A stretch of DNA of 64,000 bases. Origin: an uncultured Alphaproteobacteria bacterium. Its GTDB lineage: Bacteria > Pseudomonadota > Alphaproteobacteria > Sphingomonadales > Sphingomonadaceae. The notes under the pieces were generated by a model. That model worked only from the letters and a program-made list of their open reading frames with translations, was not told where the DNA came from and made no database searches. Each line of letters begins with the position of its first letter. Positions within the stretch are counted from its first letter, which is position 1. The position numbers and the translations under genes are program-made. The stretch is from the NCBI GenBank assembly GCA_903934325.1, contig CAIZNH010000023.1:1-64000 (forward strand), given 5' to 3'. Of this stretch, positions 8,726 to 16,740 are shown in pieces.

Positions 8726-9720
8726 TGGATCTCACCGTCATCTGGGCCTTTATCATTGCCTTTGCCGTCTTCGCCTATGTGGTGATGGACGGGTTCGATC
8801 TCGGCATCGGCATCCTCTTCCCTACGTTCGCTGCCGGGCGCGAGCGCGACCGGGCGATGAACTCGATCGCGCCGGTGTGGGACGGCAACGAGACCTGGCT
8901 GGTGCTGGGCGGAGGCGGGCTGTTTGCCGCATTTCCGCTCGCCTACGCGGTGATCCTGCCGGCGACCTATCCGCTGATCATCGCGATGCTGCTGGGCCTC
9001 GTGTTTCGGGGGGTGGCCTTTGAATATCGCTGGCGCGATCCGGGGCACCAGAAGTTCTGGGACCTCGCCTTCACCGGCGGCTCTTTCGTCGCCGCATTGG
9101 CGCAGGGGATGACCTTGGGCGCGCTGCTGCAGGGGATCGACGTCGTGGGCCGCGCCTATGCCGGCAGCTGGTGGGACTGGCTCACACCCTACACCCTCCT
9201 CACCGGGCTCGGCACGGTTGCGGGCTATGCGCTGCTGGGGAGCACGTGGCTGATCTGGAAGCTCGACGGCGCAGAGCAGGACCATGCAAGGAAGCTCGCG
9301 ATCCGCTGGGGCGCGGCGACCATTGTGCTGATGGGCGCTGTGAGCGTCTATAACATCCTGCTCAACGCCGATTACGCCGAACGCTGGCTGTCCGCGCCCG
9401 AGATCTACTGGGTCGCACCGGTACCGATCCTCACCGCGATTGTCGCGCTCTCGATGCTGCGTGCGATTCTGACGGCGCGCAACTCCAAGCCTTTCTGGCT
9501 CGGCATCGCGCTGTTCTTCCTCGGCATGAGCGGGCTGGGGGTGACGATCTGGCCCTATGCCGTGCCCGAGGCGCTGACGATCTGGGAAGCGGCCGCGCCC
9601 TATCGCAGCCAAGCCTTCATGCTGGTGGGCGTGGCGCTCACTCTGCCGCTGATCATCGCCTATACGGCCTGGGCCTATTGGGTGTTCAGAGGCAAGGTTG
9701 CGGATGAGGGGTATCATTGA
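8722..9720 (+). CDS. cioB: Cyanide-insensitive cytochrome bd-type quinol oxidase subunit II
   Basis: A 332-residue CydB-family subunit. The N-terminus carries the characteristic YVVMDGFDLGIGILFP motif followed by WDGNETWLVLGGGGLFAAFP. Eight or so membrane helices are expected. It forms the heterodimer with the preceding subunit I and contributes structure rather than haem ligands. Its start overlaps the cioA stop (ATGA). A 44-residue DUF2474 gene follows 34 bp downstream, so the oxidase operon is complete. Confidence 0.93.
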   Translation: MMDLTVIWAFIIAFAVFAYVVMDGFDLGIGILFPTFAAGRERDRAMNSIAPVWDGNETWLVLGGGGLFAAFPLAYAVILPATYPLIIAMLLGLVFRGVAFEYRWRDPGHQKFWDLAFTGGSFVAALAQGMTLGALLQGIDVVGRAYAGSWWDWLTPYTLLTGLGTVAGYALLGSTWLIWKLDGAEQDHARKLAIRWGAATIVLMGAVSVYNILLNADYAERWLSAPEIYWVAPVPILTAIVALSMLRAILTARNSKPFWLGIALFFLGMSGLGVTIWPYAVPEALTIWEAAAPYRSQAFMLVGVALTLPLIIAYTAWAYWVFRGKVADEGYH

Positions 9721-9754
9721 TGTCCTCAAGTAGCGCAGCGGTAGGACCCAAATA

Positions 9755-9889
9755 ATGCTCGCGCCGCCCGAACAGCCGCCTGAAGGCCCCTTGTGGCAGC
9801 GCATCTGCTGGATGGCGGGCATCTGGGCGGCGAGTGTCGCGGTGCTGGGCGCGGTGGCCTGGATCATCCGCCTGTGGATCGCGCCATGA
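9755..9889 (+). CDS. DUF2474 small membrane subunit of the bd oxidase
   Basis: A 44-residue protein with a proline-rich N-terminus, a PLWQRICWM amphipathic entry and one transmembrane helix (about residues 20-38, [20 protein letters not shown]), ending RLWIAP. This is the layout of DUF2474 proteins, which are encoded just after CIO-type cydAB and are taken to be the counterpart of CydX. The stop overlaps the following gene's start by 4 bp (ATGA). It is easily missed by automatic gene callers because of its size. Confidence 0.82.
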   Translation: MLAPPEQPPEGPLWQRICWMAGIWAASVAVLGAVAWIIRLWIAP

Positions 9890-10233
9890 GCGGTGTGAAG
9901 GTCTGGTATGACGGCGCCTGTCCGCTGTGCCTGCGCGAAATTGCGCTGATGCGTCGGCTCGACAAGCGGGGGCGGATCACCTTCATCGATGTCGCGGCTG
10001 GCGCAGACCCATCCTGCCCCATTGACCGCGCGACGTTGCTGGCGCGCTTCCATGCCGAGGAGGACGGAGTGGTGCATGATGGCGCGGCGGCCTTTGCCGC
10101 GATGTGGCGCGCGATCCCGGTGCTGCGGCCGCTGGGCCTTGCAGCGCGCTCGCCGGCGGTGCTGCGGGTGCTGGAGGCAGCCTATCTGCGCTTCCTGCGC
10201 CTTCGCCCGCGCCTGCAACGCCTGTTCACCTGA
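9886..10233 (+). CDS. DCC-family (DUF393) thiol-disulfide oxidoreductase-like protein
   Basis: A 115-residue cytosolic protein opening with [14 protein letters not shown], the DxxCxxC signature (cysteines at about 13 and 16) of the DCC family, which has a thioredoxin-like core. The exact reaction of the family is not settled. Its start overlaps the DUF2474 stop, so it is probably the last gene of the oxidase operon, where it might assist redox maturation. That link is inference from position only. Confidence 0.85.
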   Translation: MSGVKVWYDGACPLCLREIALMRRLDKRGRITFIDVAAGADPSCPIDRATLLARFHAEEDGVVHDGAAAFAAMWRAIPVLRPLGLAARSPAVLRVLEAAYLRFLRLRPRLQRLFT

Positions 10234-10290
10234 AAAACCTCTTGCCCCGGCCAAGCTGATGGCCCCAATCTCCCGGCCAATAAGTATCGC

Positions 10291-10317
10291 GCCGAAAAGT
10301 GGGAACCGGTTTTCGGC
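10291..10317. repeat. Short intergenic palindrome of alphaproteobacterial type
   Basis: GCCGAAAA (10291-10298) and TTTTCGGC (10310-10317) flank an 11-bp centre GTGGGAACCGG. The core AAAAGTGGGAACCGGTTTTC is, from memory, a dispersed intergenic palindrome in many alphaproteobacteria. It lies in the 126-bp gap between the DCC gene and the hydroxy-acid oxidase gene and could act as a transcript-end hairpin. Confidence 0.6.
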
Positions 10318-10359
10318 TTCAAGCGATGCGACCAAAAAAACCGGGAGAGACCACAGGCC

Positions 10360-11526
10360 ATGAGCAATTTCGGCGGCATGCAGAACGAGATCTACAATGC
10401 GGGGCTGCGCGGCATCCTGCCGACCTTCCCGGTCGATTTCGCCACCCTCGAAAAGCGCGCGCATCAGGCCTTGGGGCCGAGCCTCACCAACTATGTCGCG
10501 GGTGGTTGCGGGGACGAGCATACGCAGGACCAGAACGCCGCCGCCTTCCACCACTGGGGCATGGTGCCGCGCATGATGGTGGATTGCGCGACCCGCGACC
10601 TGTCGATCGAGCTGTTCGGCCACCGCTATCCCACGCCGCTGTTCATGGCCCCCATCGGCCTCAACGGCGAAGCCTCGCAGGATCGCCACGGCGACATGGC
10701 CGCCGCGCGCGCTTCTGCGCTCACCGGCGTTCCCTTCTGCGCCTCGACGCTGGCCAATGATCCGCTGGAGGATGTGAAGGCGGCCTGCGGGGAAACGCCA
10801 GCGTGGTTCCAGCTCTACACGCCCAAGAACAAGGACCTCGCCACGAGCCTGATCCGCCGTGCCGAGGAGGCCGGCTACAAGGCGCTGGTGGTGACGCTCG
10901 ATACCTGGGTGACCGGCTGGCGGCCGCGCGATCTCAACGCGTCGAACTTCCCGCAGCTGCGGGGCAAGGTGCTCCAGAACTACTTCACCGATCCCGTGTT
11001 CCGCTCGCTGCTGGCCAAGCCCCCTGAGGAGGATCCGGCCGCCGCGATCTTCACCTGGGCGGCGACTTTCGGTCAGGTGCTGACGTGGGAGGACATGGCG
11101 TGGTTCAAGTCCGTCACCAAGCTGCCCATCGTATTGAAGGGCATCTGCCACCCCGATGATGCGCGCCGCGCGGTCGATAGCGGGGCGGACGCGGTCTATT
11201 GTTCGAACCACGGCGGGCGGCAGGCCAATGGCGGGATCGCGACCATCGATCTGCTCGAAGATGTGGTGGCGGCGAGCGGCGATACGCCCGTGCTGTTCGA
11301 CAGCGGGGTGCGATCAGGCACGGATGCAGTGAAGGCACTGGCGATGGGTGCGCGTGCGGTCGGCGTGGGGCGGCCCTATACCTACGGGCTGGCTCTGGGC
11401 GGGGCCGAGGGAGCCGCGTGGGTGCTGCGCTCGATCCTTGCCGAGGCGGATCTTTTGATGGCCGTTAACGGCTATCCCACGCTCGCCGATGTGCGGGTCG
11501 CGGGGGTGCGGCGGACGGATCGCTAG
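10360..11526 (+). CDS. FMN-dependent alpha-hydroxy-acid oxidoreductase (lactate oxidase/monooxygenase type)
   Basis: A 388-residue TIM-barrel flavoprotein oxidising L-2-hydroxy acids such as lactate. Visible elements are the FMN-binding MAPIGLNG strand near residue 96, KGICHPDDA with the FMN-contacting Lys, the active-site block YCSNHGGRQ with catalytic His and substrate-binding Arg, and the phosphate-binding DSGVRSGTD and GVGRPYTYG segments. Sequence style is closer to lactate 2-monooxygenase than to membrane-bound LldD, so product and electron acceptor are uncertain. It is a single gene with its own leader (CCGGGAGAGACC before the ATG). Confidence 0.87.
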   Translation: MSNFGGMQNEIYNAGLRGILPTFPVDFATLEKRAHQALGPSLTNYVAGGCGDEHTQDQNAAAFHHWGMVPRMMVDCATRDLSIELFGHRYPTPLFMAPIGLNGEASQDRHGDMAAARASALTGVPFCASTLANDPLEDVKAACGETPAWFQLYTPKNKDLATSLIRRAEEAGYKALVVTLDTWVTGWRPRDLNASNFPQLRGKVLQNYFTDPVFRSLLAKPPEEDPAAAIFTWAATFGQVLTWEDMAWFKSVTKLPIVLKGICHPDDARRAVDSGADAVYCSNHGGRQANGGIATIDLLEDVVAASGDTPVLFDSGVRSGTDAVKALAMGARAVGVGRPYTYGLALGGAEGAAWVLRSILAEADLLMAVNGYPTLADVRVAGVRRTDR

Positions 11527-11630
11527 GTTTCCCGATCCGCAAGGGCGTTAACCAAAATCAATATGGGTTTTCCACAGGATTGCTGTTGGCGTGCAAGGCA
11601 CAACAAAACAGCGATTCGGGGACGTATTCC

Positions 11631-11786
11631 ATGGCAAGACCGACTATCTGGTCCAGCGGGCCAGATCCCATGCGCCGTACTGTCTGCATACAGGACGAGC
11701 ATTCGCGCCGCGCGCGCTATGGTCGGATCCAGCCGATGGAAAGCCGCTCCTCGCTGCTCGGTCGGATTGTCCGCCTCAAGCCCTGA
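11631..11786 (+). CDS. Possible small basic protein
   Basis: A 51-residue frame starting at ATG 11631, rich in Arg (about one fifth of residues), with a central RRARYGRIQPMESR segment and a basic C-terminus LLGRIVRLKP. I have an impression that sphingomonads encode short proteins with a YG-I-PM core, but I cannot confirm it. The ribosome binding site is weak (GGGGAC). The upstream 11527-11630 stretch has an AT-richer segment that could hold a promoter. It may be non-coding. Confidence 0.35.
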   Translation: MARPTIWSSGPDPMRRTVCIQDEHSRRARYGRIQPMESRSSLLGRIVRLKP

Positions 11787-11790
11787 GCGG

Positions 11791-13242
11791 CTAGCCCCCG
11801 GCCTTCGCCAGCATCACCAGCTTGGTATCGGTGAAGGCGAGATAGCCTTCCTCGCCGCCTTCCGATCCGAAGCCGCTGTCGCCCACCCCGCCGAAGGGGG
11901 TTTCGGGCGATGACACGATCAGCTGGTTGATCCCCACCATCCCGGCCCGCAGCGCTTGCCCAAGGTAATGCGCCTCGTCGAGATCGCCGCTGAAGGCATA
12001 GGCCGCAAGGCCGTAGCGCAGGCTGTTGGCGATCCGCACCGCATCGGTGATGTCATCGAAGGGGACGATCCCGGCGATGGGGCCAAAGGGCTCCTCGGTC
12101 ATGAAGCGGCTGTCGGGCGCGGGATTGGCGATGACAGTCGGCTCGAAGAAGAACCCGCTGCCGGCGATGGCCTTGCCGCCGGTGACCACTTCGCCGCGGT
12201 TCCCCCCGGCATCGGCCACCACCTGCTCCATCGCGGACACGCGCCGGGCGTGGGCGAGGGGGCCCATGTCGACGCTCTCGTCCGCGCCCGGATCTCCGAC
12301 CTTGAGGCTCGCCGTGCGGGCAGCGAATTCGGCGACGAAATTGTCGTAGATTTCCCGCGCCACCAGAAAGCGCGTGGGCGAGACGCAGACCTGGCCTGCA
12401 TTGCGGAACTTGGTGCCTGCGCACATCGCCACAGCGCGCTCGAAATCGGCGTGCTTGCTGACGATCACCGGCGCATGACCGCCCAGCTCCGGAGCAAAGC
12501 GCTTCATGTGGGAGGCTGCGAGCGCGCCCAGCTGCTTGCCGATCGCGGTCGATCCGGTGAAGCTGACCTTGCGGGTGACGGGCGAGGCGATGAGATGCTG
12601 CGACACCATCCCCGGATCGCCGGTCACAAGATTGAGCACGCCCGCCGGCAGCCCCGCATCGATGAAGCACTGCACCAGCATTTGCGCCGAGGCCGGGGTG
12701 TTCTCGGCCGGTTTGAAGATCGCGGTGCAGCCTGCCGCCAGCGCCCCCGCGATCTTCTTCGCGGGGAGGTTCACCGGGAAGTTCCACGGGGTGAGCAGCA
12801 CCGCAGGGCCGATCGGCTCATGCGTCACCATCTGCGCGATCAGCTGGTTGCCGCGGGTCGGGATCAGGCGCCCGCCGCGCCGCTTGGCCTCTTCGCCGAG
12901 GAAGTGGATCACATCGACCGAGCCGGTGATCTCGCCCAGCGCCTGTGCGCGCGGCTTGCCCATTTCGGCGGTGATGACGCTGGCGATGGCGGGCGCGCGC
13001 TCGCGCAGCAGCGCGGCGGCGCGCACGAGGATCGCATGGCGCTCGGCCCCCGGTGTGCGGCTCCATGCCGGGAAGGCATCGCCCGCCGCCTTGAGCGCGG
13101 CGTCGAGCTGTGTGGCCGAGGCCTTGGGACATTGCCCGATCACCGCGCCGGTCGCCGGGTTCACCACGTCCATGCTTCCCGCCTCTCCGGCCTCGATCCA
13201 TGCACCGTTGATGAGCATTTTGAGAGCGGGATAGGCGACCAT
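11791..13242 (-). CDS. NAD(P)-dependent aldehyde dehydrogenase, succinate-semialdehyde type
   Basis: A 483-residue aldehyde dehydrogenase superfamily enzyme. It shows LLTPWNFPVNLPAKKIAGAL (cofactor loop), KPAENTP, FTGSTAIGK, the general-base block APELGGHAP and the catalytic Cys in NAGQVCVSPTR, then EEPFGPIAGIVPF. The closest family is GabD-type succinate-semialdehyde dehydrogenase, which makes succinate in GABA or related catabolism. No gabT neighbour is present, so the physiological aldehyde is not fixed. It is divergent from alanine dehydrogenase across a 95-bp shared promoter region. Confidence 0.87.
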   Translation of the reverse strand: MVAYPALKMLINGAWIEAGEAGSMDVVNPATGAVIGQCPKASATQLDAALKAAGDAFPAWSRTPGAERHAILVRAAALLRERAPAIASVITAEMGKPRAQALGEITGSVDVIHFLGEEAKRRGGRLIPTRGNQLIAQMVTHEPIGPAVLLTPWNFPVNLPAKKIAGALAAGCTAIFKPAENTPASAQMLVQCFIDAGLPAGVLNLVTGDPGMVSQHLIASPVTRKVSFTGSTAIGKQLGALAASHMKRFAPELGGHAPVIVSKHADFERAVAMCAGTKFRNAGQVCVSPTRFLVAREIYDNFVAEFAARTASLKVGDPGADESVDMGPLAHARRVSAMEQVVADAGGNRGEVVTGGKAIAGSGFFFEPTVIANPAPDSRFMTEEPFGPIAGIVPFDDITDAVRIANSLRYGLAAYAFSGDLDEAHYLGQALRAGMVGINQLIVSSPETPFGGVGDSGFGSEGGEEGYLAFTDTKLVMLAKAGG

Positions 13243-13304
13243 CGGACATTTCCTTGCGTTTGTTCGACCTTGCGCGAACTTGAAATTTTATTGCGCTTCC
13301 TTTA

Positions 13305-13325
13305 GCGATGTTTGTGCAGCATCGC
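13305..13325 (+). promoter_or_regulatory. Leader hairpin in the alanine dehydrogenase 5' region
   Basis: GCGATG (13305-13310) pairs with CATCGC (13320-13325) around a 9-nt loop, ending just before the GAGGAGAG ribosome binding site of the alanine dehydrogenase gene. The AT-rich stretch upstream (13280-13295) in this divergent region is the likely site of the promoters. A regulatory role for the hairpin is only a possibility. Confidence 0.3.
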
Positions 13326-13337
13326 GAGGAGAGAATC

Positions 13338-14426
13338 ATGCTGGTCGGCGTTCCCAAGGAAATCAAGCCGAGCGAGTTTCGCGTCGGCCTCACCCCCGAA
13401 GCGGTGCGCGAATATGTCGCCGCCGGTCACCGCGTGATCGTGGAAAGTAGCGCGGGCCTCGGCATCGACAAGTCCGATGATACCTATCGCAAGGCCGGCG
13501 CCGAGGTGGTCGATACGGCCGCCGAAGTCTTCGCCCGGGCCGAGATGGTGGTGAAGGTCAAGGAACCGCAGCCCAGCGAATGGGTGCAGCTGCGCGAAGG
13601 CCAGATCCTCTTCACCTATCTCCACCTTGCCCCCGATCCCGATCAGGCGCGCGGGCTGATGGCCTCGGGCGTCTCGGCGATTGCCTATGAAACCGTGACC
13701 GCGCCGGGCGGCGCGCTGCCGCTGCTGGCACCGATGAGCGAAGTCGCAGGACGGCTCGCGATCGAGGCCGGAGCCATGGCCCTGCGCGCCAGCAATGGCG
13801 GGCGCGGCACGCTGATGGGCGGCGTGCCCGGCGTGCTTCCGGCCCGCGTGGTGGTGCTTGGCGGCGGCGTGGTCGGCACGCAGGCGGCGCGCATGGCGGT
13901 GGGCCTTGGCGCGAGCGTCGAGATCTTCGACCGCTCGCTCCCGCGCCTGCGCCAACTCGACGAAATGTTCCAGGGCCGCGCGATCACGCGCTTTTCCACC
14001 GCCGGCACGATCGAACAGGCGGTCGCCCAGGCCGACGTGGTGATCGGCGCGGTGCTGATCCCCGGCGCGAGCGCTCCGCATCTGGTGACCCGCGCCATGC
14101 TGCCCGAGATGAAGCGGCGAGCGGTGCTGGTCGATGTCGCGATCGATCAGGGCGGGTGCTTTGAAACTTCGCACCCCACCACGCACGAAAACCCGACCTA
14201 CGAGGTCGACGGGATCATCCACTATTGCGTCGCCAACATGCCCGGCGCGGTGCCGCTGACGAGCTCCTATGCGCTCAATAACGCGACCCTGCCGTTCGGC
14301 CTTGCGCTGGCGAACAAGGGTCTGAAGGCCTGCGAGGAAGACCCGCATCTGGCCCCCGGCCTCAACGTCCACGAAGGCCGGATCGTCAATGCTGCCGTCG
14401 CAGAATCACTGGGCTTTTCGGCCTGA
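13338..14426 (+). CDS. ald: Alanine dehydrogenase
   Basis: A 362-residue enzyme interconverting L-alanine and pyruvate plus ammonia with NAD. The N-terminus MLVGVPKEIKPSEFRVG carries substrate-binding Arg15; Lys and His of the active site are expected in VKVKEP and YLHLAPD. The Rossmann motif VVVLGGGVVGTQAA sits at about residues 171-184. I chose ATG 13338 because GAGGAGAG precedes it; a longer frame from 13308 lies in the leader hairpin. Its stop codon abuts a perfect parS site. Confidence 0.93.
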   Translation: MLVGVPKEIKPSEFRVGLTPEAVREYVAAGHRVIVESSAGLGIDKSDDTYRKAGAEVVDTAAEVFARAEMVVKVKEPQPSEWVQLREGQILFTYLHLAPDPDQARGLMASGVSAIAYETVTAPGGALPLLAPMSEVAGRLAIEAGAMALRASNGGRGTLMGGVPGVLPARVVVLGGGVVGTQAARMAVGLGASVEIFDRSLPRLRQLDEMFQGRAITRFSTAGTIEQAVAQADVVIGAVLIPGASAPHLVTRAMLPEMKRRAVLVDVAIDQGGCFETSHPTTHENPTYEVDGIIHYCVANMPGAVPLTSSYALNNATLPFGLALANKGLKACEEDPHLAPGLNVHEGRIVNAAVAESLGFSA

Positions 14427-14442
14427 TGTTTCACGTGAAACA
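14427..14442. other. parS: parS centromere-like ParB-binding site
   Basis: TGTTTCACGTGAAACA is a perfect 16-bp palindrome identical to the canonical chromosomal parS consensus bound by ParB/Spo0J proteins. It is embedded in an 18-bp palindrome (14426-14443) that starts on the last base of the ald stop codon. Such sites nucleate ParB spreading and load SMC, and usually cluster near the replication origin. parA and parB are not in this window. Confidence 0.85.
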
Positions 14443-14459
14443 TCGAAGATAAGGGCCCA

Positions 14460-14503
14460 AGTGGCACCTAACTGCCACCCAAGTGCCACCTGACTGGCAC
14501 CCA
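14460..14503 (+). repeat. Four tandem 11-bp repeats beside parS
   Basis: Four consecutive 11-bp units occur: AGTGGCACCTA, ACTGCCACCCA, AGTGCCACCTG, ACTGGCACCCA. The consensus is A-S-T-G-S-C-A-C-C-Y-R. The 11-bp period places each unit on about the same DNA face. They begin 18 bp after the parS core in the ald/FAA-hydrolase convergent gap. No known array family matches that I can name. Confidence 0.75.
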
Positions 14504-14505
14504 AA

Positions 14506-14544
14506 GGGGGTCAAAAAGAGCCGGTTTTGGCCCGGATGACCCCC
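14506..14544. terminator. Hairpin between convergent genes
   Basis: GGGGGTCA (14506-14513) and TGACCCCC (14537-14544) form an 8-bp inverted repeat around a 23-base centre (AAAAGAGCCGGTTTTGG...). It lies between the ends of ald and the FAA hydrolase gene, so it may end transcription in both directions. There is no long T-run. Confidence 0.4.
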
Positions 14545-14554
14545 TGAAGCCCCC

Positions 14555-15565
14555 TCAGACGGCGACCACGGTCTGCTCGATCGCGCCGAAAATCGAGTGG
14601 TTGTGCGTATCGCGCATTTCGATCCGCACCGTGTCACCCGCTGCCATGAAGGGGGTGACCGGCGCGCCGCCCGCGATGGTTTCGATCATGCGGATTTCGG
14701 CGATGCAGGAATAGCCCGCGCCGCCCTCGGCCACCGGCTTGCCCGGGCCGCCATCGGCACCCTTGTTCGAAATCGTGCCGGTGCCGATCACCGTGCCTGC
14801 GCTCAGATTGCGCGTCTTGGCCGCATGCGCCACCAGCTGGGCGAGGTTGAAGGTCGCATCCACCCCTGCATTGGCGCGCCCGAAGGGCTTGCCGTTCAAG
14901 TCCACCATCAGCGGCAGGTGAATGAGGCAGTCCGCCCATGCCTCGCCCAGCTCGTCCGGCGTCACGGCGACGGGCGAGAAGGCGCTCGCGGGCTTGGACT
15001 GGAAGAAGCCGAAGCCCTTTTCCAGCTCTGCCGGAATGAGGCCGCGCAAGGACACATCATTGACCAGCATCAGCAGCTTGATGTGGCCCGCCGCTTCCTC
15101 TGCCGAAACGCCCATCGGCACATCATCGGTGATGCAGGCGATCTCGCCCTCCATGTCGCAGCCCCATGCGGGATCGCCCAGCGGGATGTCTCCGCGCGGC
15201 GGCAGGAACGCATCCGAGCCGCCCTGATACATCAGCGGATCGTGATAGAAGCTGTCGGGCACCTTGGCCCCGCGCGCCTGCCGCACCAGTTCGACATGGT
15301 TGATATAGGCGCTGCCATCGGCCCATTGGTAGGCGCGCGGCAGGGGCGAATGCGCCTGCCTTTCGTGGAACCGCTCGCACGGCACGGTCTCGTGCTCGAC
15401 ATCGCGGGCAAGCACCTCCAGTTCGGGGGCAATTCGGCTCCAGTCATCGAGCGCGGCCTGCAAGGTGGGCGCGATATAGCCCGCCGCGCAGCAGCGGGTG
15501 AGGTCCTTGCTGACCACCACCAGCTTGCCGTCGCGCGTGCCGTTGTTGAGGGTTGCGAGCTTCAT
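14555..15565 (-). CDS. Fumarylacetoacetate hydrolase family protein
   Basis: A 336-residue FAH-superfamily enzyme. Metal-binding acidic residues are visible in MEGEIACITDDVP, and downstream catalytic blocks include LMLVNDVSLRG, LGEAWADC and GTGTISNKG. It most likely cleaves fumarylacetoacetate to fumarate and acetoacetate, the last step of tyrosine/homogentisate degradation. The maleylacetoacetate isomerase gene lies 26 bp upstream on the same strand, which supports that role. GGGAGGA precedes the ATG. Homogentisate dioxygenase is not in the window. Confidence 0.88.
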   Translation of the reverse strand: MKLATLNNGTRDGKLVVVSKDLTRCCAAGYIAPTLQAALDDWSRIAPELEVLARDVEHETVPCERFHERQAHSPLPRAYQWADGSAYINHVELVRQARGAKVPDSFYHDPLMYQGGSDAFLPPRGDIPLGDPAWGCDMEGEIACITDDVPMGVSAEEAAGHIKLLMLVNDVSLRGLIPAELEKGFGFFQSKPASAFSPVAVTPDELGEAWADCLIHLPLMVDLNGKPFGRANAGVDATFNLAQLVAHAAKTRNLSAGTVIGTGTISNKGADGGPGKPVAEGGAGYSCIAEIRMIETIAGGAPVTPFMAAGDTVRIEMRDTHNHSIFGAIEQTVVAV

Positions 15566-15591
15566 GTGCGGTGTCCTCCCAAGACGTTGTT

Positions 15592-16236
15592 CTATTTTGC
15601 GTCGATCTGTTTGTCGGGGTGCGCCGCCGCAAAGGCGGGGAGCGCGAGGCAGGCGGCCTCGATGCGGGTCATGTGCGGGCTGGCGCTGAGATCATAGGCA
15701 AAGCGCCGCGCATTCGCGAGTTGCGGGATCAGCACGATCTCGAACAGGCCGGGCGCATCGCCGTGAAGGAAATCAGCCGTGCCGAGTTGCGCGAGCCGCG
15801 CCTCGATGGGATCGAGCGTGCGCTTCAGCCAGGTGCGATACCAGATGTCGATCTCGTCCTGCGTGTGGCCGAGCACGTCCTTGAGATACTTCAGCACGGG
15901 CAGATTGTTGACCGCGTGGATCTCGGTCGCGATGCCGTAGGCAAGTTCGCGCACCGTGTAGCGCGCCTCGATATCGGCGGGCAGGAAGGCGGGCGTGGGG
16001 TAGGCCTCGTCGAGCCATTCGAGCAGCGCCATCGATTGCGCGCGGTCACGCCCGTCTGCCTCCAGCATCGGCAGCGAGCCGAAGGGATTGCGCGCCGTGA
16101 AGCTCGCGTCCTTGTTCTCGGCGGTGACCAGATTGACGGGGATGTTCTCGAAAGCGAGGCCCTTCAGATTGAGGGCGATGCGCAGGCGATAGGACGTGGA
16201 CGAGCGGAAGTAGCCGTAGAGTTTCATCGAGCTCAT
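15592..16236 (-). CDS. maiA: Maleylacetoacetate isomerase (zeta-class GST)
   Basis: A 214-residue zeta-class glutathione transferase that isomerises maleylacetoacetate to fumarylacetoacetate with GSH. The N-terminal LYGYFRSSTSYRLRIALNLKG block contains the SSxxS active-site motif, followed by NPFGSLPMLEADG (GSH binding). The helical domain ends in ACLALPAFAAAHPDKQ. Translation may start at 16236 or at the internal Met at 16227; neither has a strong ribosome binding site. It is the first gene of a two-gene operon with the FAA hydrolase. Confidence 0.92.
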   Translation of the reverse strand: MSSMKLYGYFRSSTSYRLRIALNLKGLAFENIPVNLVTAENKDASFTARNPFGSLPMLEADGRDRAQSMALLEWLDEAYPTPAFLPADIEARYTVRELAYGIATEIHAVNNLPVLKYLKDVLGHTQDEIDIWYRTWLKRTLDPIEARLAQLGTADFLHGDAPGLFEIVLIPQLANARRFAYDLSASPHMTRIEAACLALPAFAAAHPDKQIDAK

Positions 16237-16313
16237 GGCCTAGCCATCGCAGGGTTCATGCGGGCGGGCAAGGGGGAGGGGGAAGGGATGGCCTTCATCT
16301 CCTGCCCCCATTC

Positions 16314-16670
16314 TCACGCGTCGGCCAGCACCTTGCTTACCGCGCACAACAGATCGGCGGGCGGGCAGGGCTTGGCCAGCGCTACGGCCTGCGGAAAGCG
16401 TTCGGCGAGCGCATCGCGGTCCGCCCGTTCGGAGTGCAGGATCACCGGCACATGATCATCGATCAGCTTCTGTGCGAGTTCGAAGGTCGTCCCGTCGCAC
16501 AGCTCGGTATCGAGGATCACCAGATCGGGTTTCGCCTTCTGGCAGGCCAGCATCGCCGAGGAAATCCCGGCGTGCGGACCTTCGACCTCGTAGCCTGCTT
16601 CTTCGAAAGTGTCGCACAAATCGAAAGCCGTGACGAATTCGTCCTCGGCCACCAAGATTCGCAATGCCAT
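16314..16670 (-). CDS. Stand-alone response regulator receiver protein
   Basis: A 118-residue single-domain receiver. The acidic pocket is Glu9/Asp10, the phospho-acceptor is Asp54 in DLVILDTEL, and the conserved Lys lies in ALAKPCPP. There is no output domain, so it acts by protein interaction or as a phosphate sink. No kinase gene is adjacent. Such single receivers are common in alphaproteobacteria as parts of general-stress or cell-cycle phosphorelays; which one applies here cannot be told. Confidence 0.87.
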   Translation of the reverse strand: MALRILVAEDEFVTAFDLCDTFEEAGYEVEGPHAGISSAMLACQKAKPDLVILDTELCDGTTFELAQKLIDDHVPVILHSERADRDALAERFPQAVALAKPCPPADLLCAVSKVLADA

Positions 16671-16740
16671 CGGTATTCTCCCGCGTTAACGAATCCCAGA
16701 TGAGGGTGTAACACGGGTTGGACGTAAACCTTGCCTGATA

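Noticed and set aside
8527-11211. 894-codon minus-strand open frame across cioA, cioB and the hydroxy-acid oxidase
   Set aside because: It is antisense to four well-supported genes, is rich in His/Arg/Gln as expected for shadow frames, and has no recognisable domain.
13262-13279. GTTC-N10-GAAC as a second LexA box before ald
   Set aside because: Orientation and spacing do not fit the alphaproteobacterial direct repeat, and ald is not an SOS gene.
14460-14503. CRISPR-like array near parS
   Set aside because: Units are 11 bp with no spacers and no cas genes; it is a plain tandem repeat.
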